Program-made: the position numbers and the translations under genes | Part shown: positions 1 through 29,139 of the stretch, one piece after another | How the letters are laid out: the number at the start of each line of letters is the position of its first letter | Numbering within the stretch: the stretch's first letter is position 1 | From: Diadophis punctatus similis | Taxonomy: Eukaryota; Chordata; Lepidosauria; Squamata; Dipsadidae | Reading direction: 5' to 3' | Length of the DNA stretch: 64,000 nucleotides | Assembly: GCA_023053685.1 (NCBI GenBank) | Contig: JALIGW010000001.1 | Location: 222,565,434-222,629,433 of the forward strand | The notes under the pieces: generated by a model | Told to the model about the DNA's origin: nothing | Database searches by the model: none | What the model saw: only the letters and a program-made list of their open reading frames with translations

Positions 1-364
1 TGCGATACTAAAGAAGTAGTAAAAGAAAGAGATAGGGTTAAAAGATCCTAAGTGAAGGTTATTAAATACAAAAGTGAATGACTGTATGAAATAAATATAT
101 TGAGGTGGTTTGATCAGTGAAAAAGAATGAATGAGGATCGACCTGCAAAACAAATTAGTAAGAGGTGAATGGGTCAAGGGGAAGAATGAGAAAGTTATGA
201 CTGGATATCCTTAAAATGAGAGAGAAAGTTAAAAGTGCAATAGACAATGAATGAAATGATAAATAGACATAGATGAAGCAATTATAGTTTGTAAGAATAT
301 CTCTTGTCTGTTTGTCTGTCTATCTATCACATTTGCGGTAGCCGCTCATCTTCAATTTCTAGAT
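1..364. other. AT-rich sequence, no gene seen
   Basis: No exon resembling FADS exon 3 and no recognisable element was found. The stretch is purine- and AT-rich with a short TCTG/TCTA microsatellite near 305-328. Confidence 0.5.
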
Positions 365-1144
365 CAGGGGTGTCAAACTCAAGGCCTGCGTGCCAGATCT
401 GGCCCATGAGGTGGCCGTCCTGGAAACAGTGAAGGACCGCCCCGTGGCACCTGAGCCTGGCCCAGGCCGATCAGGTGCTGATCTGCAACCTGATTGCAGC
501 CATTCAGCCCGGATAGCAGCCAGTCTTACATCCACAGTGCAGCCTTGCTCCCACCCACCTGGGGACTGCATGCTGAGCACTTCCCTTTCACCCAGCCCAC
601 ATGCACTCACCACCTCCTATGCGCACACCCAGGGGGCGGGGCTGAGGCAGCGCTGCAGATCTAAGGCTGGCCACGGTCTGGCCCAGATGGCGCAATCAGG
701 TTGCAGATTAGTGCCCTGCCTTTCACTGGGACTGCCCTGCCCCGCATGGGAAAGTCCCGCTGCCAATCTCTCCCCTGCCCTCATCCCTTCCTGAGCACGG
801 ATGAAGGAAGAAGATGCCAAGGAGATGGATGGAATGGGACCTTTAGGCCAGGGGACTTCGGCCAGCCAGGTGAGATGGGCGATCACAGGGGCTGTGGGGG
901 GGGGATGCGGCAGGTGAGTGGTGGTGACATGCAGCTTCTGGCATTGGGGTGGGGCAGAAGCAGAACTACACTCTCCTCATCAGGCATGGAGGCAATGGAG
1001 GGGAAGGTGGACAAAAAGGGAAACCACTGCTGCGCAGGTTTTTTTTTTTAACTTGCCAGAGGCTCTGGTCAGAGGTTTCCCATTTTGATCCCTCCCCCAT
1101 CGTTGCCTCTGTGGCTCTCCACTTACTTCTCCCAGACCCAAGCA

Positions 1145-1196
<52 letters not shown>

Positions 1197-2061
1197 AGAG
1201 AGAGGGGGAAGGTGTCTGGTAGCTGGGATCACATGCCTCCCCCCCATCTCTTCAGGGCCTGGGCAGCCATGGTGCTGAAGGGGATCTGGCTTTCCCCACT
1301 CGTGGTGGCCATCTTTTGCCTTCTGGGCCTGGGCGTGTTCTACCACCTGTACTTGGCCTTTCTAGCTGATTGCTTTGCCTCTTTGGGTTGGGTGGGTCTG
1401 CCGAGTGGTGGCAGTGGCAGCCCGTGGTGGGGCCGAGGCGCATCGGGTATGTGAGGGGAACATGCTCCACACGCAGGCCAAGGGCAAGACCTGTGAGGGG
1501 GCTGAGAAGATGACCAGCAGTGACCTGCTCTCCAGCTGCAAGCAAAGACAGACAGCGGGACAAAGTAAGCACGTCCAGTGGTCCGCATCATGTGCCTCCC
1601 CCTGCCTCTGCCTGCTGCCACACGTGCTACTGGGATGGCCAGCCCAGTACAGCAGGCTCCAGAGCCACAGAGTGGCTGAGGGGCTGGCAGGCTCCTGGTG
1701 CTGCAGGAAAACATCATCCCCGACATACAAAGAGTGGCAAGTGCAAAATGGCCGACAGTTTCCTGCACCAGCCGCCCCACCCCCTGTATTGCCTCACGGT
1801 GGCAGCACACCCACCCCACCCTGTGTGTCACCTCATCTCATCCTGTGGGATGAGCCTCCCACCCACCGCCCCATCCACCAGAGACCCCTGGATTTCCTCC
1901 CCAACAGTGCCCAGCCCACGTGAGCAACATCGAGCTGCCCATGCCCTTAGGCCACAGCCAGTTGGTCTTGACCATCCCATCCATGCCCCCCCTCACCCAC
2001 GCACCCTGAGGACAACCACAATGCTGATCTGGCCTGCAAGGAAATTGAGTTTGACACCCCG
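365..2061. mobile_element. Long hAT-like non-autonomous element, CAGGGGTGTCAAACTC family
   Basis: The left end is CAGGGGTGTCAAACTCAAGG and the right end reads GAGTTTGACACCCCG, an inverted match. The flanks TTCTAGAT and GTATAGAT agree at 6 of 8 positions, an imperfect target-site duplication. The GC-rich interior includes a (GT)n run. A 454-bp relative lies at 34748-35201. The size suggests internal expansion or capture of sequence. Confidence 0.6.
1146..1193. repeat. (GT)n microsatellite
   Basis: About 24 uninterrupted GT units lie inside the element at 365-2061. Peptides of alternating Val/Cys or His/Thr read across it are artefacts. Confidence 0.95.
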
Positions 2062-2221
2062 GGTATAGATGTAATACTATTTACATCTTTAAAGTGTACA
2101 GATTTAGTGTCTTTTTTCATTTTTTTTAACCTTATATCTTTAATTCCTTTTGTTTAATGTTTTTTATGGCTCTGCATTTTGTATAATATTGTTTGCCCTG
2201 AAAGGGGTTAGTGTGATGGAG

Positions 2222-2309
2222 ACAAATACAGACACAGACACAGACACACACACACACACACACACAGACACTGACACTGACACTGACACAGACACAGACA
2301 CAGACACAT
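2222..2309. repeat. CA / GACA compound microsatellite
   Basis: Interspersed GACACA, CACA and GACACT units lie just downstream of gene B exon 2 in the transcription direction, that is, in its intron 2. Confidence 0.9.
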
Positions 2310-2378
2310 GTATGCCTAACTATCTAAAATAAAGGTTCTGCAAAAGGAACCCAACAGGTGAGATCACCCAATACTCAC

Positions 2379-19828
<17,450 letters not shown>

Positions 19829-19943
19829 CCTGGCTGGAAGCACTAAGGGATGCTGCTCCACTAACTCCTGAGGTGTTATTTTTTTTAGCCTGTGGGAAGT
19901 GGAAGCGATTCTATCTCTTCATTCTGTTAAATGTTGCAGCCAA

Positions 19944-19952
19944 CTTTATATA
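19944..19952 (-). promoter_or_regulatory. TATA-like box upstream of gene B
   Basis: On the minus strand the sequence reads TATATAAAG, 116 bases before the exon 1 ATG. That spacing would allow a 5' UTR of roughly 90 bases continuous with exon 1. A very short uORF (ATG AAG AGA TAG, 19922-19911) lies close to the expected start site. This is motif-based inference only. Confidence 0.4.
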
Positions 19953-22019
19953 CACCTCTATTAGCCACCCACACTGCCATTAATCTTCTGTTGCTCCAGA
20001 TGTACTCTTGCCATGCTTCCTTCTCCTCCCACCTGTAGGAGGCATCTCTTCTTTCAGAGAGCATAAAAATGGATAGTATTAGAGTATCAAGTTGGATTAA
20101 TGAAGATATTATTGTTCAGGTTTAAAAAAAACAATAAAAAATAGAATAATAAACAACTGTGTAAAATATTCTGGGTAAGAATTGAATAAGTTCCATAACA
20201 GCTCTTTACAGGAGTTTGGCAGCCTCATCACCAACATTTACTTTTAAAGGGCTTCCTTCTGTAAATACCAAAAGCAGAAAAGCAGAGAATTCAGAAACCT
20301 GTTCAGGAAGAGAAGCATTGCAAAGAATTTGTATTTAATAAGGCTGCTTCCAAAACTCTAAATCCTTCTAGGCATGGGAATGCTCCAACTATTCACTTTT
20401 TCAAGTACATCATCACCTCTAATTTCATTCCCGATATCAGTGCATTTTCAAATAGTAGAAACACTTATGTCAACATAGTTGTGAATTGAAGAAAAGACAT
20501 ACAAATGAGAGAACATGCAACCATCTGCCTCCTTGAAGCTTTGTGTTATGAATGTCTATTCCAACCAGCAGAGCTAATAGCCAGGGACTAAAAGAGCTAT
20601 AGTCTAAAATTTCTAGAAGACTGCTAACATGCTGTGAACTTGTCTGAAAGTTTAATTTTAGATCCTGACTATCTCCCCATCTCAGTCCTGTTCTGCTGCC
20701 TCATTGTGACGGTAGGGTGCAGGACTCCAGTGTTTCTCGAATGAATGAACGAAGAATCCTGGGAGTATATAGGATTAGATTCTCCTACCAAAATCAACAA
20801 AAGTTATGAATGTCATCTCAGCTGCTCAGTTAAACATAGAGAAACCTATATCAGGGAATAGCAGTGTAAAATACAGAAGGTAGATTATCATTTAGTAACA
20901 AGGACAAAGCAATAACTTCATACTTAGAGAATGCAATGGAAAAACCACATGGATAGATAAGATAAAGTGATTGAGAAAATAATGATAGATAATGGGCACC
21001 TTGAGTCAGATAATGAACATAATATGGAGAAAGAGTATATATCTTGCAGACTACATAGTGCTTATGAGGCAACTAGATTAAAGGATTATAAATATTTAGT
21101 TGCCACTCTTGCTGTGCAATAAAATAAATTCCAAAGATGCAAAGATGCTTACATTGGGAACATGAAAGGGGAAAAAAGCATCAATGTGGGAAAGTTCAAT
21201 ACAGTAAAAAAATGGAATGAATTCATTTAATATATGAGGCATCAGCTGAAAGAGACTCAAATTGGATGCTTGGCTTGCCCTTATAACCAGGAAAGAAACA
21301 GCAAGGGCTGTACTTGGGTACATTGCAGTCAAGATGATTAGACTTCCTAGACAACATTTTAAAATGACAGAGATCCAGAGTTATGATCTAACCCGTGATG
21401 CAGAAAAGGTGGCTGACAAGTTTTGTGGTGAACTTCAGTCCTGACAGAAACTAGAAACTGGAAGTGTTACCTAAAATTGTATTTTGTATTACATTGTAAT
21501 AGCAAGGAGGGAAATATAACTGAACTATATCATCTAGAAAATAGAAATGAAACCCTAAAATGGTTCATCAGTTTCTTCCAATCCAGTTATTTCTCTGGAT
21601 TTCCCCAATCTCCAAACCATCAAAGCAATGCCTATATACATGCCTATCACCAGGTGAAATACACAGAAGTAATATTGACTATATTAGTGTCACAAAGAAG
21701 AGCTCAGTTATAACAATAAAGACATAATTAGAGGCTAATGGTAAACAGACCATGAACTTCAAGTTCATGCTCATATGCAATTTCCAAGTCAAGTTAAAGA
21801 GGAAGATTGGAGACAGCTATTTGCTGTCATCTCTTGAGAATATATCACCATTTTTAAGGATAACATCAGAAACTGCTTGGAAGTCCTAAGCCTCCTCATT
21901 GATAGAAAGGAACTATGGAATTAAATCAAAGAGATTGTTAAGGATATATGTAAAAGAGACAGCCAAAGACCAAGGGACAGAAGAAAGAAAATGGGGTATT
22001 AGAATTTAGTAAGGCTGTA
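19953..22019. other. Intergenic region upstream of gene B, no gene seen
   Basis: Apparently unique AT-rich sequence beyond the TATA-like box. It would contain the gene B promoter region if transcription starts near exon 1. No CpG island and no recognisable repeat was identified. Confidence 0.5.
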
Positions 22020-22340
22020 TTACTATTATTCTTCTCATCTTTCCTATTACTGATCTCCTTTTCTACTTATGACTACAACTTTATTGCTTGTATCTTTACA
22101 ATTTATATTGTTTTATTTAGTTTCCTAGTATGATTTATGTTGATTGCTTATTTAGTATCCTATGATTATCACTAAGTGTTGTATCTTATGATTTATGAAT
22201 GTATTTTATGATGACTATGATCATGATTTATCACTTATAGCTTTTATGTACACTGAGAGCTTATGCACCAAAGACAAATTCCTTGTGTGTCCAATCACAC
22301 TTAGCCAATAAAGAATTCTATACTATTCTATTCTAATTGT
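22020..22340 (+). repeat. L2-type LINE 3' end, plus strand
   Basis: The sequence ends CCTTGTGTGTCCAATCACAC followed by TTAGCCAATAAAGAATTCTA and a short TATTC tail. This is the reverse complement of the end seen at 23045-23100. Only the 3' UTR is retained. Confidence 0.7.
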
Positions 22341-22960
22341 AGAAATTATCAAGAAGAGAAATTGTCAACAAGTCAAAGGCAAAAAAGATAAAGATCTCAA
22401 GTAGCAACTTAATAAAGGATTTCAGAAAGTTTTAGAAGAGATAGCAAGCAGTAAAACTATGACTTCTGTAAAAGCATCAGTCTTAATCTTGATTATGGAG
22501 TTACAGCCAGAAAACACAATATATATATCAAATATGTGATGAAAGAATTTCAAAAGATGGAGATATTTCTCTTCCAGAATTTTGTTTTCTTTTGAAATAA
22601 AAGTATAAACAGTATGATTACGGTAATTGATGTGCACCCAGAAGCCAAGTGATATTACTGCTAAATGACACCATTTGAAAACATTTTCATTTGTTTTCAT
22701 TTTAAGTACCAGTTACCTAAAGTAGGTTACTAGGATTTTAGACTTCATAGCCCAGTGTGGAGGGAAAAAATGGTGTAAACATCTCTAGCTGTGACAATGA
22801 CAAAACCTAATCTGAAATGTTTGGCCCATCCTGCCAAGGAATGAAAGCTATATATCTGGAACAATCCTTTCCAGAAAAAAAATATTTGTATATTTATTAG
22901 AGAATAACTGCCATTTCAAAAAAAATATGCACAACATGGTATCACTAAACAATTGAAATT
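22341..22960. other. Intergenic DNA between two L2 ends
   Basis: No reading frame of known family was found. The stretch separates an L2 3' end in plus orientation from one in minus orientation. Confidence 0.4.
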
Positions 22961-23048
22961 CATAGAATAGAATAGAATAGAATAGAATAGAATAGAATAG
23001 AATAGAATAGAATAGAATAGAATAGAATAGAATAGAATAGAATAGAAT
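22961..23048. repeat. (TAGAA)n pentanucleotide array
   Basis: About 17 units of AATAG form the extended tail of the minus-strand L2 copy that follows. Confidence 0.95.
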
Positions 23049-23890
23049 TTTTTATTGGCCAAGTGTGATTGGACACACAAGGAATTTGTCTTGGTGCATA
23101 TGCTCTCGGTGTACATAAATTCATCAAGAATCATAAGGTACAACACTTAATGATAGTCCGGGTACAAATAAACAATCAAATCATATTAGGAATCAGTCAA
23201 TGTAAATCGTAAGGATACAAGCAACAAGTTACAGTCATTAGTGGGAGGAGATGGGTGATGGGAACAATGAGAAGACTAATAGTAGTGCAGACTTAGTAAA
23301 TACTGTAGTTTGACAGTGTTGAGGGAATTATTTGTTTAGCAGAGTGATGGCGTTTGAGAAAAAACTGTTCTTGTGTCTAGTTGTTCTGGTGTGTAGTGCT
23401 CTATAACATCGTTTTGAGGGTAGGAGTTGAAACAGTTTGTGTCCAGGATGTGAGGGGTCTGTAAATATTTTCATAGCCCTCTTTTTAATTTGTGCAGTAT
23501 ATAGGTCCTCAATGGAAGGCAGGTTGGTAGCAATTGTTTTTTCTGCAGTTCTAATTATCCTCTGACGTCTGTGTCTGTCTTGTTGGGTTGCAGAACCAAA
23601 CCAGACAGTTATAGAGGTGCAGATGACAGACTCAATAATTCCTCTGTAGAACTGTATCAGCAGCTCCTTGGGCAGTTTGAGCTTTCTGAGTTGGCACAGA
23701 AAGAACATTCTTTGTTGTGCTTTTTTGATGACATTTTTGATGTTAAGTATCCATTTTAGATCTTGTGATACGGTAGAACCTAGAAATTTGAAGGTCTCTA
23801 CTGTTGACACTGTGTTGTCTAGTATTGTAAGAGGTGGTAGAATGGGAGGGTTTCTCCTAAAGTCTACCACCATTTCTACGGTTTTGAGTG
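23049..23890 (-). pseudogene. L2-type LINE ORF2 C-terminus, minus strand
   Basis: The minus-strand reading 23873-23328 gives 181 uninterrupted residues: MVVDFRRNPPILPPL, FKFLGSTVSQDLKW, KKAQQRMFFLCQLRKLKLP, LIQFYRGIIESVICTSITVW and DPSHPGHKLFQLLPSKR. This is the typical C-terminal part of L2 reverse-transcriptase proteins of fish and reptiles. The copy is 5'-truncated, with the right side replaced by a minisatellite element. Confidence 0.9.
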
Positions 23891-24090
23891 TGTCACATGA
23901 CTATGAAGCCACATCCGCCGAGTCACATGACCAGGAAGCTACGCCCACCCAGTTACATGATCACCAAGCCACACCCACCCAGTGAGATGACCATGAAGCC
24001 ATGCCCACCATCACATGACCATGAAGCCACACCTACAAAATAACCCACGCCCACAGAACTGGTAGTAAAAACATTTAGAACCCACCCCTG
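23891..24090. repeat. GTCACATG minisatellite with hAT-like right end
   Basis: About five to six units (TCACATGACCATGAAGCCAC, CCCACC) are followed by GGTAGTAAAAACATTTAGAA and the terminus CCCACCCCTG. The latter matches the right end of the CAGGGGTGGG hAT elements. The left terminus is missing. Confidence 0.65.
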
Positions 24091-24238
24091 CTCATGATGT
24101 AGTGATGTGCCTGACTACCTTGTTTGCTGTATATATATATATATGTAAAATATATTTACTTATATAAAACTGCAAGTTCATGTCAGCATCTCTGACTCCA
24201 TTTGGGCACTTGCTGCGTAATTCCCTGATAGTCTCCAT

Positions 24239-24596
24239 CAGGGGTGGGTTCCAACTTACCTCGCTGCCGGTTCACTTCCTCCCGCAACGCGTGGCTGCGC
24301 CGCGTGGGTGCACACACGCTTTCCACACACGCGCATGCACACTGCAAAAAACCCAATTTTTTTAAAGCCAAAAACAAAATGGCAATTCATGCGCAGTACC
24401 AGAAACTCTGCTTCTGTGCATGCGCAGAAGAAAAAAAAATTAAATCTAAAAATAATTTTTAAATTTTTTTAAAAAAAGATGGCGGCGCCCACACACCGGC
24501 ACCGACCAATCCAGTTCGGTGACATCATTGTGACGTCACCAGCGGGTCGCTACTGGTTTGGGTGAACCGGTCCGAACCAGGAGGAATCCACCCCTG
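24239..24596 (-). mobile_element. hAT MITE (CAGGGGTGGGTTC family), perfect TSD
   Basis: A 358-bp element with inverted ends CAGGGGTGGGTTC and GAATCCACCCCTG, flanked by GTCTCCAT at 24231-24238 and 24597-24604. The core has GCGCATGC-rich stem sequences, an A-rich stretch, and GTGACATCATTGTGACGTCA. It is inserted in or beside a minus-strand CR1 copy. Confidence 0.93.
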
Positions 24597-25815
24597 GTCT
24601 CCATCCATTGCCTCTTGTCCTGCCTTCAGGTGCTTTGGAAAATAGATTGACCCCCTCTTTATGGCAGTCTCTTAAATATTGGAATACTGCTATCAAGTCA
24701 CCCCTAGTCCTTTTCATTTTATATCGTGGTGACCAAAGCTGGATGCAATATTCAAAGTGTGGTTTTACCAAGGCATTATAAAGCAGTGCTAACGCTTTGC
24801 ATGATCTTGATTCTATCCCTCTGTTAATGTAGCCTAGGACTGCATTGGCTTTTTTGGTAGCTACAGCACACTGTTGGCTCATATTTAAGTGATTATCCAC
24901 TAGGACTCCAAGATCCCTCTCACACCTACTTCTGTTGAGCCAGGTGTCACCTAATCTGTACCTGTATCAGGGGTGGGTTCCTCCTGGTTTGGACCGGTTT
25001 GCCTGAACTGGTGGCGACCTGCTGGTGATGTCACAATGACATCACTGAACCGGATCAGTCAGTGCCAGTCCATGGGCGTCGCCATCTTTTTTTGATTTTT
25101 TTTTCTGTGCATGCGCAGAAGCAGAGTTTCCGACACTGTGCATGTGTCGCCATTTTGTTTTCAGCTGTTTTTTTAAAAATTGGGGGGTTGCACTGCACAT
25201 GCATGCGTGTGTGAAGCGTGTGCGCATCCACGAGGCACATCCACAAGGCGCGTCCAAGCGGCACGGGAGGAAGCAAACCGGCAGCAAGGTAAATTGGAAC
25301 CCACCCTGACCTTTACATTTGATTTATCTTGCCTAAGTGTAAAACCTTACTTTTCTCTACATTGAATTTCATTTTGTTAGATAGGGTTCAGTGTTCAAGT
25401 CTGTCAAGATCCATCTGGATCTTGAGCCTGGGGTGTTGACTATTCCTGCCAGCTTAGTTTTGTGTGCAAATTTGATGAGTTCCCCTTCTAGTCCCTCATC
25501 TAAATCATTGATGAAGATATTGAAGATCACTGTGCCCAAGATAGAGCCTTGGGGTACCCCACTACATACCTCCCTCAATGTAGCTGCATTAAGGACTAAG
25601 TGTTCAGTGTGGTTGGCCAGCCAGTTTCAAATCCATTTGGTGGTGATGCTGTCTAACCTTATCAAGTAACAGTTTTTTGTCTACTTTATCAAATGTCTTA
25701 TAAAGTCCAAGTAAATAATATCCATAGCATTTCTCTGGTCCACTAATTTTGTCACAATGTCCAAGAATGTAATAAGATTTGTCTGTCATGATCTGTTTTT
25801 GACAAACCCATGTTG
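24597..25815 (-). pseudogene. CR1 LINE ORF2 fragment, minus strand
   Basis: Minus-strand segments encode [20 protein letters not shown] (25578-25369), the fingers/palm region (25819-25604; YKTFDKVDKKLLLDKV) and the C-terminal part (24900-24600; DNHLNMSQQCAVATKKANAV). The catalytic box reads FAHKT instead of FADDT, so it is inactive. A hAT MITE at 24968-25308 splits it. Confidence 0.85.
24968..25308 (+). mobile_element. hAT MITE (CAGGGGTGGGTTC family)
   Basis: Starts CAGGGGTGGGTTCCTCC and ends GGAACCCACCCTG. Flanks ACCTGTAT and ACCTTTAC match at 6 of 8 bases. Opposite in orientation to the copy at 24239-24596, 370 bp away. Confidence 0.85.
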
Positions 25816-28053
25816 TCATCTGGCTATGACTTTGTTTGCTTTGTTTGCAGATTCATTGCTTATACTTTTCCAGTATCTTTCCAGGTATTGAAGTCAGGCT
25901 GGGAAGATTCTGGAAAAGATAATCAAGCAACATGCTGTGTGTGCCATACAGACCTCCTTCAGATGAGGCACAGACTATCTTGGAAGGCTCCAAGCTATCC
26001 CTGTCCCAGAGAACCATAACCTACAACATATTTGCAACCTCCAGCACCCATTTTGCAATTCTATGTAGGGGGAAATGCAGCGATGTTTTTTCTTTAATCT
26101 ACAGGGATCTTATTTTATTTGGAACAATAAGGTATTCAGAAAAGAAGCAGTTCAAAAATTAATTGTTTAGATCAAGTGGAGGAGTGTTTAGATCAAATGG
26201 AGGATTTAGCCTTTTGGCTCTAGGTCATTCACTTCTTCTTGGTTTAAGAGGTTAGTAGCAACTCTTTATAGCAAGTAGAGGGTGAATGTCAAATTGCTGG
26301 CCTTGCGAACTGTGGAAGTAGAACAAGCAATAAAGGAAACAAATCTGGAAAAAAATGATAGATTTTAATTCATTCCACCCTCCCTTGTAAAAGTCTCCTT
26401 TGGAAAGATGTTCTATGTTGGGGACTATGAGGAAAAATATTGCTGCAAACTATATATTTTATTTCTACTTTTTCTTGGATAAGCACACAACAGGGTGGAG
26501 ATATGAGAACATTAATAAAAACCGATTTAGTAAGCCAGATGTTACTTGGAATGTATGTTTGTCCCATCAGTTATTCTGCAACACATTTGATATGAAATGG
26601 TTTCTTAGGATTTGGGCAATGAAAACAGGTGACCAGTTTTCCAAGGACAGGTTTCAAGGCAACGATCCAGTTTTTAGGAGCACATTCTCACCATCTTATA
26701 ACAGAATCTTTATGGGCAAAAGGCTCATTTTGTGTTTCCAGCAGAAGGTTTAAGTCACCAGAGCAGCCGCAGATTGATCCTAGCCCTAGTACAAAACCTT
26801 TCAGCATTGACCATCCATTGAACCTGCACAAAGGTTTGATACAGAATAGGAAGAATGGGAAGTAATAGTCTCAGAAATAATTAGGTTTTCTTAAGAGTGC
26901 CTTAGTTTTCTTTCATTCATTAGGTTTAGGTGTGGAGAAATGGACTGTGTTAGTATAAGGAGACAACATGGAGAGGGAGGCATTGGGTATCCATATGTAC
27001 AAACTTCTGGGAAAAGGAAAGAATGGGGACTACTGTAGTGAGAAAGGAATAAACCCTGAATACAACAGGCAGCTCTGAAAACCTCATCCTCACAGAGGCT
27101 AAGCAAAACTGATTTCTTTGCATGTTTCTTCCTCCTCAATTCCAGACCGTCTTAAGGAAAAGGATTTGTCCATGTTTGATTACCAGATAGGGACATTTGG
27201 TACAACAAGGAACAAAACCAGCAAAATCCAACAATTTTATGGAAGTTGTCTGCATTCAACCACTCACAGGCTTTATTTCTCAGCAGAAAAGGGCTCATTT
27301 GTTGGAACAGCACAAATTATGCTAGAAGAGAAGAAATTTGTGTGGCAGGAGAATAAAGTTGTGGTAATGATGAGAAAAGCTCTGGAAGATCAATGCAATA
27401 AGATGGTCAATAAGAAATAAAATTTGCTATACTTCCTCCCACTGCCTCCTCTCACAACAAAAAGATGAGAAGTTAACTAGTGATAAAACTGAGAAGACCA
27501 TATCCCCCCCCAACTAATGTTGAATTACAACATTGTCCCCCCCCAACTAATGTTGAATTACAACCCTTGTCAGCAGGGGTGACCGCAAAGGGGGGGGGGT
27601 GGGATTAAAAAAGGCAAGTTGGTAGCAGTGCCTGTGCTGAAGTCTGTGCAATTATTAGAGTGTGCGATCATAAGCATCATCTTTACTGTTTTCACACCAA
27701 CCCCACCTGTTGTGGATGCCCCTGCTAGGCACCATGCCCTCTGAGGTGGATTCTGAGTCTCAGCAAGACCTCACCTGGCAGATTTCATGTCCTCCACTAT
27801 GATTAAGAGTTAGAATAATGGGATGAATATCACCAAAAGGAAGCAGCTATGTTGTTCATCTTAATAAATGGAGTAAGGCAGAATTATGCATGCTGGCATG
27901 AAAGAAATGACTGAGCCACCATTTTATTTATTTTTATTATTTATTTATTTATACTACCCATCACCTATCTGAAGTGACTCTGGTTTTGTTCCTGCTTCTT
28001 CATTATCCCAAGAGACGATCAAAATCAGAAGTTCAAATTTCACCTCATATACC
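25816..28053. other. Intergenic DNA between genes A and B, mostly unassigned
   Basis: No known gene. A plus-strand frame at 27118-27420 (100 residues) matches no family known to me. A 33-bp tandem duplication containing CAACTAATGTTGAATTACAA lies at about 27505-27568, followed by a G-run. A TTTA/TATT stretch lies near 27925-27955. Confidence 0.45.
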
Positions 28054-28204
28054 CATGATGGCGAACCTATGGCATGCGTGCCAGAGGTGGCACGCAGAGC
28101 CCTCTATGTGGGCATGCGCGCTGGCCAGCTGATCTTCAGGTTTCCAGCGCTCCAGCGCATGTTCCGGTTTGGACACTCGGTGCCAAAAAGGTTCACCCTC
28201 ACTG
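28054..28204. mobile_element. Short hAT-like element (CATGATGGCGAACC family)
   Basis: Starts CATGATGGCGAACCTATGGC and ends AAAGGTTCACCCTCACTG, an inverted match. Flanks CATATACC and TTATACTG share only TATAC. A longer relative lies at 31683-32335. Confidence 0.6.
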
Positions 28205-28377
28205 TTATACTGTATACACTTATCTCTGCTTTCCCACCTCAGAGAATTATCCAAAAAAACTATAAACCAGAATAAAACAATATCCAATAATATTTCACAT
28301 AAATAGTAGAAGTATTGAATACTATATAAACATTCAAGTATCAACAGGAATTGTCAAATGGTTTTCCAAAATTGTAA

Positions 28378-28659
28378 GAAAACCAAACATTTGACTCTGG
28401 AATAGAGGGGGAGAAAAAGGAAGGGAGTCGATTTCTGGCAGCATCACAGGAAGAAGATGATCCTGACTTTACATCTAATGGAAAAGCTCCTGGAGGAAGG
28501 TCTCCACCAGTCTTTACTGCTTCAAATGAATATGAACTGAATGAACCACTGTCAAGAAATGAAAAAAGACTCATTAAAGAAACTCAGATTGGAAAGTGCT
28601 TCATAATAATTGCTGATCATTACAAAATGTTGGATCTTGCAAAGTATAATTATTTCTAA
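28378..28659 (+). pseudogene. Unidentified coding-like fragment
   Basis: A 93-codon open frame reads ENQTFDSGIEGEKKEG, SRFLAASQEEDDPDF, NGKAPGGRSPPVFTASNEYE and LSRNEKRLIKETQIGKC before TAA at 28657-28659. Composition and codon use look like a real acidic, disordered host protein, unlike the repeats around it. An in-frame TAA at 28375-28377 separates it from upstream codons reading QELSNGFPKL that look like the same protein. No Met start, splice site or poly(A) is evident. A processed pseudogene or retrocopy fragment is the simplest reading. I do not recognise the parent. Confidence 0.4.
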
Positions 28660-28808
28660 CTCCAAATTAGAGTGGTAATATCCTACTAGATTGACCTAGT
28701 ATGACAGGTGCAGTTAATCAGGGCCTAAAAGTGATGGCAAGAGTAGGCAAACCCAAAAAGTAATTGGATGTTTATTAGCTCCTTTGTCAATGTTCCCACC
28801 TACTGAAA
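28660..28808. other. Short unassigned intergenic sequence
   Basis: Nothing recognised. It contains a minus-strand AATAAA at about 28771-28776, too far from the gene A stop to assign as its polyadenylation signal with confidence. Confidence 0.3.
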
Positions 28809-29060
28809 CAGGAATGGGTTCCAGTTTTCTTTACTGCCAGTTTGCTCAGGGACACACCATGCGCGTGCATGGACAGTACTGAAACAAAGCTTCTGCGCAT
28901 GCGCAGAAGCAAAAAACAAGATAGCACCGCCTATGGCGCCATCGAGAGAACCGGCTTGGAGGCATGGCAGGCCTGGGTCGCTGCCAGTTCCAGCAACCCA
29001 GCCAGCCAAGTTACTACCAGTTCTATAGAACTAGTCCGAACCCGGAGAAACCCATCTCTG
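28809..29060 (+). mobile_element. hAT MITE (CAGGGGTGGGTTC family), perfect TSD
   Basis: A 252-bp element starting CAGGAATGGGTTCC and ending GAAACCCATCTCTG, flanked by TACTGAAA at 28801-28808 and 29061-29068. It contains the AGCTTCTGCGCATGCGCAGA hairpin typical of the group. Confidence 0.9.
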
Positions 29061-29139
29061 TACTGAAAGCAAAACACTCTTTATGTCATTTCCCTTTTCC
29101 TAGTTTTGTACAAAAATAACACAAAAATATAGATCTGAA

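Noticed and set aside
390..1923. Several proline/histidine-rich frames at the left end
   Set aside because: They lie within the CAGGGGTGTCAAACTC element and have no recognisable domain. Open frames reflect GC-rich composition.
27118..27420. 100-residue plus-strand frame as a gene
   Set aside because: No family resemblance, no splice or promoter context and an A-rich composition. A frame of this length occurs by chance in AT-rich DNA, so it is noted only as unassigned.
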